From Anaerolineales bacterium (GTDB lineage Bacteria; Chloroflexota; Anaerolineae; UBA7937): a DNA stretch of 7,178 nucleotides. The notes beneath the pieces are model-generated. The model was not told the origin of the DNA. It did no database searches and saw only the letters and a program-made list of their open reading frames with translations. Made by a program: the position numbers and the translations under genes. Each line of letters opens with the position of its first letter. Position 1 is the stretch's first letter. Below are positions 6,121 through 7,178 of this stretch, in pieces. The stretch spans positions 1 through 7,178 of the forward strand of contig JAUVHF010000077.1 of NCBI GenBank assembly GCA_030593425.1. Direction: 5' to 3'.

Positions 6121-7178
6121 TTACCTCTTGGCTGCCACTTGCTGGTAGGCTTCTAGGGTTTCCCTTGCCGTCCTCTGCCAACTGAACTTTTGAGCCTGCT
6201 CCACCGCCTTGGCGCTGAGCTCTTCTCGTCTCTGAGGGCTGGTGAGCAGGGATACCATCGCCTCGGCCCAGGCTGCGGGCTCCTGGGGATCGACCAGCAC
6301 CCCACCATCACCCACCACCTCCGGGAGGGAGGCAGCATTGGAGGCGATGACCGGGGTGCCGCAGGCCATGGCTTCCAAGGGCGGCAAACCGAACCCTTCG
6401 TAGAGGGAGGGGTAGAGAAAGAGGGTGGCTAAACCATAGAGGGCGGGCTTCTCCTCCTCTGAGACCCAGCCGATGAAGCGCACAGAGTCGCTCACCTCTA
6501 CCTCCTCCGCCAAGGGGCGAGGATGGGGGAAGAAAGCGGTATCCTCACTAGGCAACGTCCCCGCGATCACGAGCGGACATCTGTCGCCCAACCTCTCCTT
6601 CAGGCCCATGAACCCCTGGAACAAGGTGTTCATGTTCTTCCGTTGGTCGAAGCCGCCCAGGTAGAGGATGAACTCCTGGGGCAGGCTATACCTTCGTCGT
6701 ACCCGATCTAGTGCGGCAGTTCCCACTCCCGGCTTAAACCTCTCATCTGCGGCCAGAGGGATGACCTGGACCTTCTCTCCGGGTATATTGAGGAGGTTGA
6801 TTATATCTCTTTTGGAGGAGTGGGAGTCGGTGGTGATGGCCGCGGCGCGTTTGGCGGCGATGGAGACCAGCCTAGTGTAGAAGCGCACCAAGATGGAGCC
6901 TTTGTAGGCGGGCAGGATAAGGGGGATGAGGTCGTGGATGGTGACCACCGTAGGGATAGAGGGGTAAAGGGGTGGGGCGAAGTAGGGCACGTGAGCCACG
7001 TCCATCCCCCGGCAGGCCCTGGGGAAGGAGACCTGCTCAAACCAAACCTTAGCCAGGTTCTCGTTTTTGGGGAAGGGGGTAGCGATGAAACGATGGTGGG
7101 GGTCTCCCGTGCTAGGTTTGGCCTCGCGCGGGAGAAGGAGCGTATGTTCGGTTTCCAGTGCCATCAACTCTCGCACTA
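6121..7178 (-). CDS. GT4-type glycosyltransferase, N-terminus outside the window
   Basis: A GT-B-fold retaining glycosyltransferase of the surface-polysaccharide cluster. About 351 residues are visible and the frame is open to the window edge. The first visible residues, VRELMALETEHTLLLP, correspond to the first helix and second strand, so roughly 20-30 residues including the glycine-rich first loop are missing. The GTG at 7176 is therefore probably an internal valine and not the start. Counting from that codon, features are VVTIHDLIPL (77-86), LYLGGFDQRKN (171-181), IAGTLPS (204-210), the E-x7-E pair Glu260 and Glu268 in EGFGLPPLE, and GTPVIASNAASLPEVVGDGG (273-292). It is closely related to the gene at 3874-4998. 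The next gene begins two bases after its stop. Partial by position, not broken. Confidence 0.93.
   Translation of the reverse strand, partial: VRELMALETEHTLLLPREAKPSTGDPHHRFIATPFPKNENLAKVWFEQVSFPRACRGMDVAHVPYFAPPLYPSIPTVVTIHDLIPLILPAYKGSILVRFYTRLVSIAAKRAAAITTDSHSSKRDIINLLNIPGEKVQVIPLAADERFKPGVGTAALDRVRRRYSLPQEFILYLGGFDQRKNMNTLFQGFMGLKERLGDRCPLVIAGTLPSEDTAFFPHPRPLAEEVEVSDSVRFIGWVSEEEKPALYGLATLFLYPSLYEGFGLPPLEAMACGTPVIASNAASLPEVVGDGGVLVDPQEPAAWAEAMVSLLTSPQRREELSAKAVEQAQKFSWQRTARETLEAYQQVAAKR
6123..6127 (-). promoter_or_regulatory. Ribosome binding site that fixes the 6118 start
   Basis: GAGGT on the minus strand, with its GAGG core five bases from the ATG at 6118. It overlaps the TAA stop of the upstream glycosyltransferase, so termination and re-initiation are probably coupled. 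Confidence 0.6.

Noticed and set aside
6119..6181. An upstream ATG at 6181 for the middle glycosyltransferase
   Set aside because: It would overlap the preceding gene by about 60 bases and add 21 residues before the normal first beta strand. The ATG at 6118 has a good ribosome site.
7174..7176. GTG as the start of the first glycosyltransferase
   Set aside because: The frame continues past the edge, and the protein would lack the first strand and loop found in this family. It is most likely an internal valine.

Overview
All supported genes in this window lie on the minus strand, so the transcription order runs from position 7178 down to 1. The sequence looks like a bacterial chromosome segment of moderately high GC. 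It is tightly packed, with gaps of 2 to 76 bases, an 8-base gene overlap, and some GTG (possibly TTG) starts. The mix of genes would fit a Chloroflexota-like or other deep-branching, possibly thermophilic bacterium. That is only an impression, because no marker gene is present to fix the taxon.

Region 7178-2460 is the end of a cell-surface polysaccharide (exopolysaccharide, capsule or O-antigen type) cluster. It holds three GT4-type, GT-B-fold glycosyltransferases: 6121-7178 (N-terminus cut by the window edge), 5021-6118 and 3874-4998. These are followed by a complete polyprenyl-phosphate glycosyl-1-phosphate transferase (2460-3881). The last enzyme would load the first sugar phosphate onto the undecaprenyl carrier, and the three GT4 enzymes would then extend the glycan on the cytoplasmic face of the membrane. 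The first and third GT4 genes are close paralogues, while the middle one is more divergent. A perfect extended -10 element lies almost on top of the third GT4 start codon, which suggests an internal promoter with a near-leaderless transcript.

Region 2394-84 is a functionally separate nitrogen-metabolism pair: an M20 metallohydrolase of the YgeY/ArgE type (1207-2394) and a knotted carbamoyltransferase of the N-acetylornithine carbamoyltransferase/YgeW type (84-1130). Two readings compete. One is the acetylated arginine route (acetylornithine to acetylcitrulline, then deacetylation to citrulline). The other is ureide or purine-fragment breakdown, as proposed for the ygeW/ygeY clusters. The hydrolase resembles YgeY most. 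The carbamoyltransferase mixes YgeW-like and acetylornithine-type signatures and carries a glutamate where the Xanthomonas enzyme has its modified lysine. A strong sigma-70-type promoter (TTGACG, 18-base spacer, TATAAT) precedes the carbamoyltransferase.

Positions 1-83 hold no convincing terminator. They include a possible ribosome binding site and the first six codons of a further minus-strand gene. No RNA gene, CRISPR array, insertion sequence or attachment site was seen, and no clearly new biological system. The most interesting point is the unassigned substrate of the carbamoyltransferase/M20 pair.
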